A DNA stretch of 64,000 nucleotides. It comes from an uncultured Paracoccaceae bacterium. GTDB taxonomy: Bacteria > Pseudomonadota > Alphaproteobacteria > Rhodobacterales > Rhodobacteraceae. Numbering within the stretch: position 1 is the first letter of the stretch; each line of letters opens with the position of its first letter. Under the pieces are notes generated by a model, which was not told the origin of the DNA, made no database searches, and saw only the letters and a list, made by a program, of their open reading frames with translations. Shown in pieces: positions 8,077 through 17,461 of this stretch. The stretch covers positions 62,001 through 126,000 of the forward strand of contig CANNFE010000005.1 in assembly GCA_947503775.1 (NCBI GenBank), given 5' to 3'. Made by a program: the position numbers and the translations under genes.

Positions 8077-8673
8077 ATGGCGGTGTTGTTCGGTCTGCTC
8101 TGGCCGCTCCAGCGCGTCAATGACGTGGTGCTCGCGATTGGCCGGGCCATCGCCATTGCCGCGCTTGCAATCATGGTCTGCCTGATCCTGGCGCAGATCT
8201 TCTTTCGCTACGCAATAGGAGACGCGCTGAACTGGACCGAAGAGGCGGCACGGTTCGGTATGCTCTGGATGGTCGGATTGATGGCGCCGCTTGCCTACCG
8301 GCTCGGCGGGTTCGTGGCCATCGACATGCTGGAACGCGCCCTGCCCCGCAGACTATCGGCGATTCTCACCCTGATCCTTCTTACTATTGCACTCGTCGTC
8401 CTCGTTTTCATGGCCGACAAGGGGATCAACAATCACGTGGACAGCCTGTCCGGGCGCGGCGCATCCTCGACCCTGCGCCTGCCCCTCGACTGGTTTGGTG
8501 GAGAGCGCATTCGCTTTCGCAACGCCTGGGCCTATGCATCCCTTGTCACCGGCGTGCTGCTCTCGATCCTCGTCAGCGTCGAATTGATGCTGCGGCAACT
8601 GATCGTCGCACTGGGCAGCGGCGCCAAGCTAAAGCCGTTGCGGCCAGATGAAGAAATCTCCGGGGCCTCCTGA
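8077..8673 (+). CDS. TRAP transporter small permease (DctQ)
   Basis: A 198-residue inner-membrane protein with four predicted helices. The DctQ pattern is seen in FFRYAIGDALNWTEEAARFGMLWMVGLM around residues 46-73. It is the small membrane subunit of a Na+-coupled TRAP transporter. It lies 66 bases after the flavin reductase and ends on the first base of the dctM start, so it is co-translated. It belongs to the uptake arm of the putative sulfonate/sulfosugar cluster. Confidence 0.88.
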   Translation: MAVLFGLLWPLQRVNDVVLAIGRAIAIAALAIMVCLILAQIFFRYAIGDALNWTEEAARFGMLWMVGLMAPLAYRLGGFVAIDMLERALPRRLSAILTLILLTIALVVLVFMADKGINNHVDSLSGRGASSTLRLPLDWFGGERIRFRNAWAYASLVTGVLLSILVSVELMLRQLIVALGSGAKLKPLRPDEEISGAS

Positions 8674-10184
8674 TGCTGATCTGGTTCCTCCCGCTCTTTC
8701 TGATCCTGCTCATGATCGGCCTGCCGGTCGTCTTTGCTCTGCTGGCTGCTCCCGGGGCAATGCTTCTCATCACCGGTCAAGAGCGCGATCTCGCGATCCT
8801 CTACCGCAATGTCTATAATGGGATGGACAGCTTCCCTCTCATGGCGCTGCCCTTCTTCATGCTCGCCGGAGAGATCATGAACCGCGGCGGCATCACCACC
8901 CGCCTTGTCGAGTTCAGCCAGGCATTCATGGGGCATCTGCGCGGCGGTCTGGCGCATGTAAATATTCTCTCCTCGATCCTCTTCGCGGGCCTGTCTGGCA
9001 GCGCTGTCGCCGACACATCGGCACTCGGTTCGACACTGATCCCAGCGATGGAAAAGAACGGTTATTCCCGCCGCTTCGCCGCAGCTGTGACCGCTGCCTC
9101 TTCGGTCATCGGTCCGATCATCCCGCCATCCGGGATCATGATCATCTACGCCTATGTCATGGGCGAAAGCGTTGCGGCTCTGTTTCTGGCGGGGATCGTG
9201 CCAGGCATCATGGTCGGTGTCGGTCTCATGGTCATGGTCCGCCTGCTGGCGGATCGATACAATCTGCCGAAGGCCGAGCGGATCGTGACGAAAGGCCAGA
9301 CCATCACCGCGACCGAAAGCGTCGTCAGCTGGGCTCTGATCCGCATCAATATCGCCGGGCTGCTCTATGCGATCTACGCTCTCCTCAAAGGGCCGCTTGG
9401 CCTTTCCACAACCGATGAGGCGGGCATTGTCAGCGAACCGAATGGCTGGATCGTCTTCGCCGTCCTTCTGCCGATCGCCCATATCATCGTCGGCCAGATC
9501 CGCAGATCTGTCAGCGAGGACTTCCGCATCGTCTGCAAAAAGGCGATTGCGCCGCTGCAAACCCCGATCATCATCCTGGGCGGGATCCTCGTCGGTGTCA
9601 TGACCCCGACCGAAGCCTCTGTCGTGGCTGTCGCCTATGCGCTGATCGTCAGCTTTTTCATCCTGCGCTCGATGACGATCAAGGATCTCATCGACACGCT
9701 CTCCCGCTCCGCGCTCGCCTCCTCGGCCGTCCTGCTGCTGGTCGGAGCGGCCGTCGCCTTCAAAACCGTTGTCTCGCTCTCCTACGCGCCGCAGATCCTG
9801 ACGGAGTACATCCTGTCGCTCTCGGAAAACCCGCTGACGCTGCTCTTTTTGATCAACATCCTTCTCTTTCTCGTTGGCATGTTCCTTGATGCGGGGCCTG
9901 CCATCATCATCCTCGGCCCGATCTTGGGTCCGATCTTTACCGAGCTAGGCGTCCACCCCGTCCATTTCGCCATCATCATGTCCGTGAACCTGACTGTGGG
10001 GTTGGCAACGCCGCCCATGGGGCTTGTGCTTTTCGTGGCCTCGACCGTCTCGGGCGAGAAGGTCGAGACGATCTCCAAAGCGATCCTGCCATTTCTGGCC
10101 GTCGAGATCTTCGTGATCTTTCTCATCACCTACGTTCCGGCCATTTCCATGACGATCCCGCGCTTGACGGGCTTCGTCCAATGA
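8673..10184 (+). CDS. TRAP transporter large permease (DctM), with extra internal segment
   Basis: A 503-residue large permease with many membrane helices and the DctM signatures PFFMLAGEIMNRGGIT, FAGLSGSAVADTSALG and GVMTPTEASVVAVAYA. Typical DctM proteins are about 425-440 residues. The excess lies between the RLLADRYNLPKAER segment and PLQTPIIILGG, a stretch of roughly 70-80 residues with two added hydrophobic segments (IAGLLYAIYALL and WIVFAVLLPIAHIIVG). It channels substrate delivered by DctP using the sodium gradient. Its stop overlaps the longest open frame of dctP, although the true dctP start is 35 bases downstream. Confidence 0.9.
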   Translation: MLIWFLPLFLILLMIGLPVVFALLAAPGAMLLITGQERDLAILYRNVYNGMDSFPLMALPFFMLAGEIMNRGGITTRLVEFSQAFMGHLRGGLAHVNILSSILFAGLSGSAVADTSALGSTLIPAMEKNGYSRRFAAAVTAASSVIGPIIPPSGIMIIYAYVMGESVAALFLAGIVPGIMVGVGLMVMVRLLADRYNLPKAERIVTKGQTITATESVVSWALIRINIAGLLYAIYALLKGPLGLSTTDEAGIVSEPNGWIVFAVLLPIAHIIVGQIRRSVSEDFRIVCKKAIAPLQTPIIILGGILVGVMTPTEASVVAVAYALIVSFFILRSMTIKDLIDTLSRSALASSAVLLLVGAAVAFKTVVSLSYAPQILTEYILSLSENPLTLLFLINILLFLVGMFLDAGPAIIILGPILGPIFTELGVHPVHFAIIMSVNLTVGLATPPMGLVLFVASTVSGEKVETISKAILPFLAVEIFVIFLITYVPAISMTIPRLTGFVQ

Positions 10185-10219
10185 TCATCACTCAACCAAT
10201 ATCCATAGGGAGGATAACC

Positions 10220-11272
10220 ATGTTGAAAACTCTGGGCGCAGCGGCACTGGCCGCGCTCATCGCCGGCAGCGCGGCGGCGCAGGACTACACCTTGCGCGCC
10301 ACCGCCAACTCCAACGAAAACGACGAGGATTATGACGGCCTTGTCGTCTTCAAGAACTATGTCGAAGCGGCATCCAACGGCGCCATCGCCGTCGAGCTTT
10401 TCATCGGCACACAGCTTTGCTCGACCGGGGCGGAATGTCTCGAAGGGGTCGCGGAAGGCTCCATCGATATCTATGTTTCGACCTCCGGCGGCACGGCGGG
10501 GATCTTTCCCTTCGTGCAAGTCCTCGATCTGCCGTATGTGATGGCCGATGACCGTGTGGCCGAGACGGTGCTTGCCAACGGCTCGCCCTTCATCACCCAG
10601 ATGCAGCAGATGGTGCGCGAAAGCTCCGGCGATGCGATCCGACTGATGACGGTCGGCAACACGGGCGGCTGGCGCAACTTCGCAAACACGCAGCGCAGGG
10701 TGCAAAGCCCCGAAGATATGGAAGGCCTCAAGATCCGCACGGTCGTCGCCGACCTGCCGCAAGAGCTGGTCAGGGCGCTCGGCGCATCTCCGACCCCGAT
10801 CCCCTGGCCGGAGCTTTTCACCTCGTTCCAGACCGGTGTCGTCGATGGTTCCAAGAACGGCATCACCGACATCATGAACATGAAGTTCCCCGATGCCGGC
10901 CTGCAATATGTCACGCTCGACGGGCACGCCTATATGGGCGCTCTTTGGTTCATGAACAACGAGGTCTTCACGGGCATGCCCGAGGACATGCGCAAGGTCG
11001 TTGTCGATGGCTTCTATCAGCTTCAGCAGGCCACTTTTGCCTCGCCAAAGCGCAAATCGATCCAAGCCTACGAAGACTTCGTCGCTGGAAACGGCGATCT
11101 CTATGTTCCCACACCCGAGGAAAAGGCCGCCTTCGCCGAAGCCGCGCAGCCGGTTCAGGACTGGTTCCGCGAGAATGTCGAAGGTGGCTCCGACATCCTA
11201 GATGCAATGCTTTCTGCGGTCGAGGAGGCCGAAGCGCAGATCGATGCGGTCTACGAAGCGGACCTGAACTGA
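10220..11272 (+). CDS. TRAP transporter substrate-binding protein (DctP)
   Basis: A 350-residue periplasmic solute-binding protein. The start was set at ATG 10220 because AGGGAGGAT precedes it and the signal peptide begins there (MLKTLGAAALAALIAGSAAA, cleaved before QDYTL). DctP landmarks include LKIRTVVADLPQELVRALGA and a WFMNNEVF strand region. It captures substrate for the adjacent DctQM. Co-location with monooxygenase genes suggests a sulfonated sugar or other organosulfonate, which is inference. A strong hairpin terminator follows 14 bases later. Confidence 0.9.
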   Translation: MLKTLGAAALAALIAGSAAAQDYTLRATANSNENDEDYDGLVVFKNYVEAASNGAIAVELFIGTQLCSTGAECLEGVAEGSIDIYVSTSGGTAGIFPFVQVLDLPYVMADDRVAETVLANGSPFITQMQQMVRESSGDAIRLMTVGNTGGWRNFANTQRRVQSPEDMEGLKIRTVVADLPQELVRALGASPTPIPWPELFTSFQTGVVDGSKNGITDIMNMKFPDAGLQYVTLDGHAYMGALWFMNNEVFTGMPEDMRKVVVDGFYQLQQATFASPKRKSIQAYEDFVAGNGDLYVPTPEEKAAFAEAAQPVQDWFRENVEGGSDILDAMLSAVEEAEAQIDAVYEADLN

Positions 11273-11286
11273 TCTCTCATGCGATC

Positions 11287-11314
11287 AAAGGGCTGCCCTG
11301 CGGGGCAGCCCTTT
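11287..11314. terminator. Strong bidirectional hairpin terminator
   Basis: AAAGGGCTGCCC-TGCG-GGGCAGCCCTTT is a perfect 12-bp stem with a tetraloop and flanking A/T tracts on both sides. It sits between convergent dctP and the Sel1 gene, overlapping the Sel1 stop, so it can serve both transcripts. Confidence 0.85.
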
Positions 11315-11792
11315 ACCGGAACGGGTACATCCAGACCCGGTAATCGGCCACCATCGCTTCGGCCTGACGGATCTGATCGGCGGTCATCTTCTTGACCACC
11401 TCCTCCTGACTGATGGCCGCATCCGGATCGCCGCCTATCGCACTTAGAACATACCACATATAGGCCCGCACCAGATCGGGCGCCGGCATCCCGATCCCTT
11501 CCTCGTAGTACCAACCGACACCCGATTGCGCTCCCGGATGACCTTTCATGGCAGATCGCAGATACCAGTCGAACGCCCGGACCGGATCCTTCTCGACCCC
11601 GAGGCCAAGGGCATACATCACGCCAATCAGCTCTTCGGCATCGGCATTGCCCGACCGCGCCGCGGGCCAGAGCGCCTCTCGCGCCGCCTCGAACTGCCCC
11701 GCCTCCATCAGATCGCGGGCCTCTTCGATTTCCGCCAAAGCGCCTGTCGAAAGGGTTGCCATCACGGCCCATAGGGCGACAATCCGGACCAT
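11313..11792 (-). CDS. Exported Sel1-like repeat protein
   Basis: A 159-residue protein started at ATG 11792, where a Sec signal peptide begins (MVRIVALWAVMATLSTGALA, cleaved near residue 20). The mature part has tetratricopeptide-like Sel1 repeats of about 36 residues (AEELIGVMYALGLGVEKDP, AFDWYLRSAMKGHPGAQ, GVGWYYEEGIG). Sel1 repeats mediate protein-protein contacts. Its start codon overlaps that of the diheme peroxidase on the opposite strand (CCATG), so the two promoters must lie within each other's 5' coding regions. A longer start at 11834 is possible but would overlap the peroxidase further. Function unknown. Confidence 0.75.
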   Translation of the reverse strand: MVRIVALWAVMATLSTGALAEIEEARDLMEAGQFEAAREALWPAARSGNADAEELIGVMYALGLGVEKDPVRAFDWYLRSAMKGHPGAQSGVGWYYEEGIGMPAPDLVRAYMWYVLSAIGGDPDAAISQEEVVKKMTADQIRQAEAMVADYRVWMYPFR

Positions 11793-13071
11793 GCGTTTTC
11801 TGCTCCTTCTGATTTGCCTGACAGGGCCCGCCATGGCAAAGCCGATCGAGCCCGATGATTTCCTGCCTGCGGACCCGGCGCAAGCCCGGATCGGGCAGCT
11901 GCTTTTCTACGACAAGATCCTGAGCGGGAACCGGAATATCTCTTGTGGAACCTGCCATCATCACGATCTGCACGGCACCGATGGCCTTTCCCTTGGGATC
12001 GGAGAAGGCGGACACGGCCTCGGTCCCGAACGCCGCGCGGGCGACATCCGCAAACGCATCCCCCGAAATGCACCGGCGCTCTGGAACCTGGGGCACAAGG
12101 ACATCCGCATCCTTTTTCACGACGGGCGCCTCGAAATCTCTGATCTTTTCGGCAACGGTTTCAACTCCCCGGCCGAAGAATGGCTGCCGCAGGGCCTTGA
12201 TCACATCGTGGCCGCACAAGCGCTCTTTCCGCTGACCGCTCAGTTCGAAATGGCCGGAAATCCCGGCGAGAACGACGTCGCCGGCGCGGTGCATGACCGG
12301 ATCGATGCAGCATGGCCCATTCTGGCCGCCCGGGTCCGGGCAATCCCCGATTATGCTGAACTTTTTGTCGAGGCCTTCGACGAGATCGAGACCGGCGCCG
12401 ACATCACAATCGTCGAAATCGCCAACGCCCTTGGCGCTTTCATCGTCAGCGAATGGCAAAGCCATGACAGCCCGTATGATAACTGGCTTGCCGGGGTTCC
12501 GCTTCCGGCGAAGGCAGAGCGAGGACGGGCTTTATTTTTCGGCAAGGCAAACTGCGCATCCTGCCATTCGGGTCCGCTCTTTTCGGATCAGTCCTTTCAC
12601 GCCTTGGGTCTGCCGGCCTTCGGTCCGGGCCGCACCCGCCGGTTCGATCCGATGCCGCGGGATGTGGGCCGCATGGGCGAAAGCGACGCGCTTGAAGATG
12701 CGTATCGGTTCAGGACACCGTCCCTTCGAAACGTCGCGCTCACCGCCCCTTACGGCCACAACGGAGCTTGGCCAACGCTGGACGGGATCATCCGCCAACA
12801 TATCAACCCCCAAGCCGCGAGAGAGGCGTGGAACACGGATTTGGCGCGCCTGCCCGACGCACCGCAGATCGCCGCGATAGACTTCATCATCACGACGGAT
12901 GGCCGCGAACAGGAGCGGTCTCGGCGCCAGATCGATATCACACCGATTTCGCTGAGCGATGCGGAGATCTCCGAACTTGTGGCGTTTCTGACTGCTCTGA
13001 CAGGCAAGAGCGCGGAGGACCGCCCCATGGGGCGACCGGAAGCGGTCCCAAGCGGTCTGCCCATCGATTAA
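11791..13071 (+). CDS. Diheme cytochrome c peroxidase / MauG-family protein
   Basis: A 426-residue periplasmic protein with signal peptide MRFLLLLICLTGPAMA. Two c-type heme sites are seen: CGTCHHH in the N-terminal domain (SGNRNISCGTCHHHDLHG) and CASCHSG in the C-terminal domain. Also present are LFHDGRLE and RTPSLRNVALTAPYGHNGAW, as in the CcpA/MauG superfamily. Members either reduce H2O2 or use a high-valent diheme to modify a partner protein. A closely similar paralogue lies at 23.1-24.4 kb, and both end in VPSGLP plus a short tail. Substrate unknown; it shares its start region with the Sel1 gene. Confidence 0.85.
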   Translation: MRFLLLLICLTGPAMAKPIEPDDFLPADPAQARIGQLLFYDKILSGNRNISCGTCHHHDLHGTDGLSLGIGEGGHGLGPERRAGDIRKRIPRNAPALWNLGHKDIRILFHDGRLEISDLFGNGFNSPAEEWLPQGLDHIVAAQALFPLTAQFEMAGNPGENDVAGAVHDRIDAAWPILAARVRAIPDYAELFVEAFDEIETGADITIVEIANALGAFIVSEWQSHDSPYDNWLAGVPLPAKAERGRALFFGKANCASCHSGPLFSDQSFHALGLPAFGPGRTRRFDPMPRDVGRMGESDALEDAYRFRTPSLRNVALTAPYGHNGAWPTLDGIIRQHINPQAAREAWNTDLARLPDAPQIAAIDFIITTDGREQERSRRQIDITPISLSDAEISELVAFLTALTGKSAEDRPMGRPEAVPSGLPID

Positions 13072-13850
13072 ATCTGGCGGTCATCATCCTCGGGTCGCGT
13101 CGTGCGACCGAAACAAACCACGCCATCCAGACGTCGATCCGGTCCGATCGCGTAGCGCCTGGACAAGGCCTCTGACACCTCCGGATCCGCCGCCAAGGCA
13201 TCGATCTGGCGGCCGGCGAGGCGCAAACCGGCAGCATCCAGCCAGAGACGATAGAGCATCCGGCCCGAATCGAGATGCTTCATTTCGACCGGGCTGGTAT
13301 GCAGCGCAACCACCGCAGCGGACCGGACCTGAGCCGCAGCAGCATCCCCGTCCCACGTCTCGTCCAGCCCCTGCGCAGATGAGGTGAGATCTGCAATCAA
13401 CTCCCGTCCCGGCGCATCGGTGACAAGCCGCGCGCGATCGGGGCTCCACCCGAACAGATCGACGGGACCTTCCAGAAAAGGAGCATGCCAATCGGTTCGC
13501 CGCGCGATCATGCGATGGGCCGGTTTCGCTGTCTCGCCGGTGGACAAAAGCAGGATTGCGACAGGCGCACGCCCCTCGGCCTCGAGCAGGCGAAGGCTCA
13601 GCATATTGGCGACCCGCACTGCGATGTTGTGCTGCGACAGCGACAGAACCGCCGCCTCGATCCGGGCGCCGCAGGCCAGAGCCAAAAGCCGTCCCTCGGG
13701 GTCGAGATCGCGCTGCCAAAGCGTGCTGTCGATGTCGACATAACTCGTTGCACCCTCGTGCCGCCAGACCAGCGGCAACGCTCCATAAAGCCCGTCGGGC
13801 GCGGTCGCGGAGAGGCGTTCCACCTCTTCGATCTGAGTGTCCGTCAACAT
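13068..13850 (-). CDS. Acg-like nitroreductase-family protein
   Basis: A 260-residue protein. The segment LALACGARIEAAVLSLSQHN (about residues 56-75) followed by IARRTDWHAPF matches the pattern of Acg-family flavin nitroreductase-like proteins (a cysteine-glycine loop, then RRT-x-R/H-PF). The FMN-binding residues cannot be confirmed by eye. It begins three bases after the xylA stop and so is probably the last gene of the xyl operon, an unexpected partner for xylose genes. Its 3' end overlaps the convergent peroxidase stop by four bases. The family assignment is tentative. Confidence 0.55.
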   Translation of the reverse strand: MLTDTQIEEVERLSATAPDGLYGALPLVWRHEGATSYVDIDSTLWQRDLDPEGRLLALACGARIEAAVLSLSQHNIAVRVANMLSLRLLEAEGRAPVAILLLSTGETAKPAHRMIARRTDWHAPFLEGPVDLFGWSPDRARLVTDAPGRELIADLTSSAQGLDETWDGDAAAAQVRSAAVVALHTSPVEMKHLDSGRMLYRLWLDAAGLRLAGRQIDALAADPEVSEALSRRYAIGPDRRLDGVVCFGRTTRPEDDDRQI

Positions 13851-13853
13851 CCG

Positions 13854-15152
13854 CTAGAGGTAGCGGTTCACCAGATTTTCCAAGGCCTCCTGCCGGCCGG
13901 AATGCGGCTGCGGGTTGATGCCGTCTTTTTCGACCGACGACGCGATCGTCTCAAGATCCTGATCAAGGATCTCCCCCCGCTCGCTCGTCCAACCGGCATA
14001 GCGGGCGGCTCTCGCCTCTTCGAGCTTGCCGTCCTCCAGCATCCGAGCCGCCGCTTTCAGACCTGCGGCACAAACATCCATCGCGCCGACGTGTCCGAGA
14101 ATCAGATCGGAGGCATCAAGCGACTGCCGCCGCAGCTTGGCGTCAAAATTGGTCCCCCCGGTGGTGAAACCGCCCGCCTTGAGCACTTCGTAATAGGCCA
14201 GCATCACCTCGGGGACGCTATTGGGGAACTGGTCGGTATCCCATCCGGATTGATAATCGTTCCGGTTCATATCGATCGAGCCGAGCACACCCAGACTTGC
14301 AGCCAGGGCGAGCTCGTGCTCGAAAGAGTGCCCCGCGAGTATGGCATGGCCCTGTTCGATATTGACCTTCACCTCATCCTGTAGCCCGAACTCCGTTAAG
14401 AAGGAGTAAACCGTAGCGACATCGTAATCGTATTGATGTTTCGTCGGCTCCTGAGGTTTCGGCTCGATCAGGATCGTGCCGTCAAAGCCGATCTTTTTCG
14501 CGTAATCGACCGTCATGGAGAGGAACCGCCCGGCCTGCTGACGCTCTCGCGTCAGATCGGTATTGAGCAGCGTTTCGTATCCTTCGCGCCCGCCCCAAAG
14601 GACATAGTTCTGACCGCCAAGTTGCTGGGTCGCATCGATGCATGTCTTCACGGTCGCTGCGGCAAACGCAAAGACGTCGGGATCAGGGTTCGTCGCGGCC
14701 CCTGCCATATAGCGGCGATGACTGAAAAGATTGGCCGTCCCCCACAAAAGGCGCGTGCCCGTCTGCTCCATCTTGCCTTGGAAATAGTCGGTCATCTCTT
14801 TGAGACGATTGGTATTCTCGGCAAAGCTGTCGCCTTCGGGGCGAATATCGGCGTCGTGAAAGCAAAAGAAGGGCTGGCCCAGGATCGCGAACATCTTGAA
14901 CGCGGCATCTGCCTTCAGCTTGGCATGCTCCATCGTGTCGCCGAACCAGGGGCGCAGGAAGGTCTGGCCGCCGAAGGGATCCCCTCCTTCCCAGGCGAAG
15001 GAATGCCAATAGGCCACGGCAAAGCGCAGATGATCCTCCAGCCGTTTGCCGAAGACCTCCTCGTCCGGGTTATAGTGTCGAAACGCATAGTCGTTATCGC
15101 TCTCTGGACCTTCATAGGCGATCTTCGGGATACCGGCGAAAAAGTCCGTCAT
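13854..15152 (-). CDS. xylA: Xylose isomerase
   Basis: A 432-residue enzyme, close to the usual 435-440. It converts D-xylose to D-xylulose with two divalent metals. Family landmarks run in order: [33 protein letters not shown] (catalytic His and Asp), [34 protein letters not shown] (metal-binding Glu), [18 protein letters not shown] and [18 protein letters not shown]. It overlaps xylB by four bases (ATGA). Together with XylB it feeds xylulose-5-phosphate into the pentose phosphate pathway. Confidence 0.97.
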   Translation of the reverse strand: MTDFFAGIPKIAYEGPESDNDYAFRHYNPDEEVFGKRLEDHLRFAVAYWHSFAWEGGDPFGGQTFLRPWFGDTMEHAKLKADAAFKMFAILGQPFFCFHDADIRPEGDSFAENTNRLKEMTDYFQGKMEQTGTRLLWGTANLFSHRRYMAGAATNPDPDVFAFAAATVKTCIDATQQLGGQNYVLWGGREGYETLLNTDLTRERQQAGRFLSMTVDYAKKIGFDGTILIEPKPQEPTKHQYDYDVATVYSFLTEFGLQDEVKVNIEQGHAILAGHSFEHELALAASLGVLGSIDMNRNDYQSGWDTDQFPNSVPEVMLAYYEVLKAGGFTTGGTNFDAKLRRQSLDASDLILGHVGAMDVCAAGLKAAARMLEDGKLEEARAARYAGWTSERGEILDQDLETIASSVEKDGINPQPHSGRQEALENLVNRYL

Positions 15153-16573
15153 GTCAGTCCTTTCACTGCCTGATAAGCAGCCTTGTAGCGGGTGTGCGCG
15201 GTGGAAAAAGCCTCGGCGAGCTTTGGATCGGGATCAATGCTGCGCGCGATGTGCGGCGTGTCGAACTCAGTCCGGCCCGAGGGGCCCATGGCAAGGCGTG
15301 CGGCGCCGAAGGCGGCTCCGTTTTCGCTTTGCGGCAGATCGACGGGGATCTCCAGCGATGTCGCGATGGCCCTGAGCCAATAGTCCGACCGGGCGCCGCC
15401 GCCAGTGGCGATGAGGCGGTGGATCGAGGTGCCCGTGGCCGCCAGCGCATCATGGCAATCGCGCAGGGCGTGAGTGACGCCTTCGAGAACTGCCCGCGTG
15501 AGCGCTGTGCGATCTGTGGAGTGGTCGAGATGGAGGAATTGGCCCCGGATCTGCGCGTCGTTATGCGGTGTACGTTCGCCTCCCAGATACGGAAGAAAGA
15601 GCGACCGTCCAGGGGCTTGGAGGTCGCCCAGATCCTTTGTCAGCTCCGCCGGATCAACGCTCATCTGGCGAGCGAGCCAGTTGAGGCTGTCGGTTGCCGA
15701 GAGGATCACGCCCATCTGGTGCCATGTCTGGGCAAGCGCGTGGCAGAAGGTATGCACGGCCGTTTCAGGAGCGGGATGATAGCCGTTTGTGGCGGCGAAG
15801 AGGACGCCGGATGTGCCAAGCGAAACAAAGGCCTGGCCCGGATCGGTGACGCCCAGACCGATGGCGGAGGCGGCGTTGTCTCCGCCGCCTGCGACGACGG
15901 GGATGCCCTTTGGCAGACCAAAGCGGTCCGCGATCTCGTTGCGGATTTGCGCTGTGATGTCAGGGCCTTCGGCAAGGCTGGGCATGTTATCGCGGCCGAG
16001 CCCCGTCCTTTCGAGCATCCGGTCCGACCAGTCGCGGGCGCCGATATCGAGCCAGCTGGTGCCGGAGGCGTCGGAGAGGTCGGTATAGGCCTCTCCGGTG
16101 AGCCAGAGGCGCAGGAAATCCTTGGGGAGCAGGACCTTGTGGATTTGCCCGTAGATCTCGGGCTCGTGCGCCTTGATCCAGAGGAGTTTCGGAGCGGTGA
16201 AGCCGGGAAAGACAATGTTTCCAGTGGCTTGTCGCGCCTCGCCGTCATCGAGAGACGCCGCCTCCTGGCTGGCACGGGTGTCGTTCCAGAGGATCGAGGC
16301 ACGCAACGCGCGGTGGGTGTTGCCGACGAGAGTGGCGCCATGCATCTGACCCGACAGGCCGATGGCTTTAGCTGCGCTTACATCGACTTGCTGCACCAGC
16401 GCCTGCAGAACGGCCTCGGCCGCGGCGATCCAGCTGTCCGGATCCTGCTCGGACCAGCCGGGATGCGGACGCTGGACCGTCAGCGGCGCTGAGGCCTCGG
16501 CGAGGATTGCGTCATCCGCGTCCAGAACCACGCCTTTGAGCCCGGATGTGCCAAGATCGAGACCGATATACAT
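15149..16573 (-). CDS. xylB: Xylulokinase
   Basis: A 474-residue FGGY-family sugar kinase. N-terminal nucleotide-binding [29 protein letters not shown] around residue 75, [27 protein letters not shown] and the C-terminal [15 protein letters not shown] phosphate-binding loop are all in place. It phosphorylates D-xylulose with ATP. It is coupled to xylA by an ATGA overlap and lies 55 bases after the ABC ATPase gene. Confidence 0.96.
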   Translation of the reverse strand: MYIGLDLGTSGLKGVVLDADDAILAEASAPLTVQRPHPGWSEQDPDSWIAAAEAVLQALVQQVDVSAAKAIGLSGQMHGATLVGNTHRALRASILWNDTRASQEAASLDDGEARQATGNIVFPGFTAPKLLWIKAHEPEIYGQIHKVLLPKDFLRLWLTGEAYTDLSDASGTSWLDIGARDWSDRMLERTGLGRDNMPSLAEGPDITAQIRNEIADRFGLPKGIPVVAGGGDNAASAIGLGVTDPGQAFVSLGTSGVLFAATNGYHPAPETAVHTFCHALAQTWHQMGVILSATDSLNWLARQMSVDPAELTKDLGDLQAPGRSLFLPYLGGERTPHNDAQIRGQFLHLDHSTDRTALTRAVLEGVTHALRDCHDALAATGTSIHRLIATGGGARSDYWLRAIATSLEIPVDLPQSENGAAFGAARLAMGPSGRTEFDTPHIARSIDPDPKLAEAFSTAHTRYKAAYQAVKGLT

Positions 16574-16628
16574 GCGCCGTCCTACGTGAAGGTTAACGCA
16601 GCGAGCATAGGCGATGATGCCGGGGCGG

Positions 16629-17381
16629 TCATGCGGCTTTCTTGGGGTTCTTGCCCATGATGATCATCGACAGGATGTCGTCTTCGGTTACATCCTCGAC
16701 CCGCTCGGTGCCGACCAACGCGCCGTTCTTCATCACCGAGACGCGGTCGCAGAGATCGAGCATTTCGCGCGTGTCGTGACTGATCAGGAAGATGCCAAGG
16801 CCCTGCGCCTTCAGCTCTTTGATCAGATCGGCGACCATCTGGGTTTCGTGCACGCCGAGGGCCGCGGTCGGCTCGTCCATGATGAGGATCTTGGCGTTGA
16901 AATAAACGGCCCTGGCGATGGCGACCGACTGGCGCTGACCGCCGGACAGGGCAGAGACAGGCTCTTTCAGCTTTTTGAAATTGGGGTTGAGGCGCGCCAT
17001 GATCTTGCGCGTCTCCGCCTCCATCTGCGCGTCGTTGACGAAGCCCAGCGCGGTGGTCAGCTCGCGGCCCAGAAAGAGGTTGGAGGCGGCATCGAGGTTA
17101 TCGGCCAAGGCCAGCGTCTGGTAGATCGTTTCGATGTTATAGCGGCGGGCATCGCGGGGGGAGTTGATGTCGGCCAGTTCGCCATTGATCCGGATCTCGC
17201 CGGAATCCTTTTGATAGGCGCCCGACAGAATCTTGATCAGTGTGGATTTCCCGGCGCCGTTATGGCCGAGCAGGCCGACGACTTCGCCGGCATGAAGGTC
17301 GATGCTGACGTGATCGACGGCGCGCACACCGCCAAAGGACAGACAGATATCGCGCAGATCAACGAGCGGGGTCTGGGTCAT
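16629..17381 (-). CDS. Xylose/sugar ABC transporter ATP-binding protein (single ABC domain)
   Basis: A 250-residue ATPase with Walker A GLLGHNGAGKSTL, signature LSGGQRQSVAIARA, Walker B ILIMDEPTAALG and switch His (LISHDTREM). Enterobacterial XylG carries two fused ATPase domains of about 500 residues in total; this protein has one, as is common for CUT2-type importers in alphaproteobacteria, and would act as a homodimer. It powers the XylH permease. A 265-base gap with short repeats separates it from xylH. Confidence 0.9.
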   Translation of the reverse strand: MTQTPLVDLRDICLSFGGVRAVDHVSIDLHAGEVVGLLGHNGAGKSTLIKILSGAYQKDSGEIRINGELADINSPRDARRYNIETIYQTLALADNLDAASNLFLGRELTTALGFVNDAQMEAETRKIMARLNPNFKKLKEPVSALSGGQRQSVAIARAVYFNAKILIMDEPTAALGVHETQMVADLIKELKAQGLGIFLISHDTREMLDLCDRVSVMKNGALVGTERVEDVTEDDILSMIIMGKNPKKAA

Positions 17382-17429
17382 GGCAGAACCTTGGATGGGG
17401 TGTTAGCTGAGCTTACAGATCGGCGTGGC

Positions 17430-17461
17430 GGCATCCGGTCGGCATCCGGTCGGCATCCGGG
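17430..17461. repeat. 11-bp tandem repeat, three copies, in xylH-xylG gap
   Basis: GGCATCCGGTC occurs at 17430-17440 and 17441-17451, with a third copy (last bases changed) from 17452. Further on, GATCCATAAG occurs twice exactly 30 bases apart (17565 and 17595). The 265-base gap 17382-17646 otherwise shows no convincing gene; one open frame spans it but is repeat-derived and lacks family features. Confidence 0.7.
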
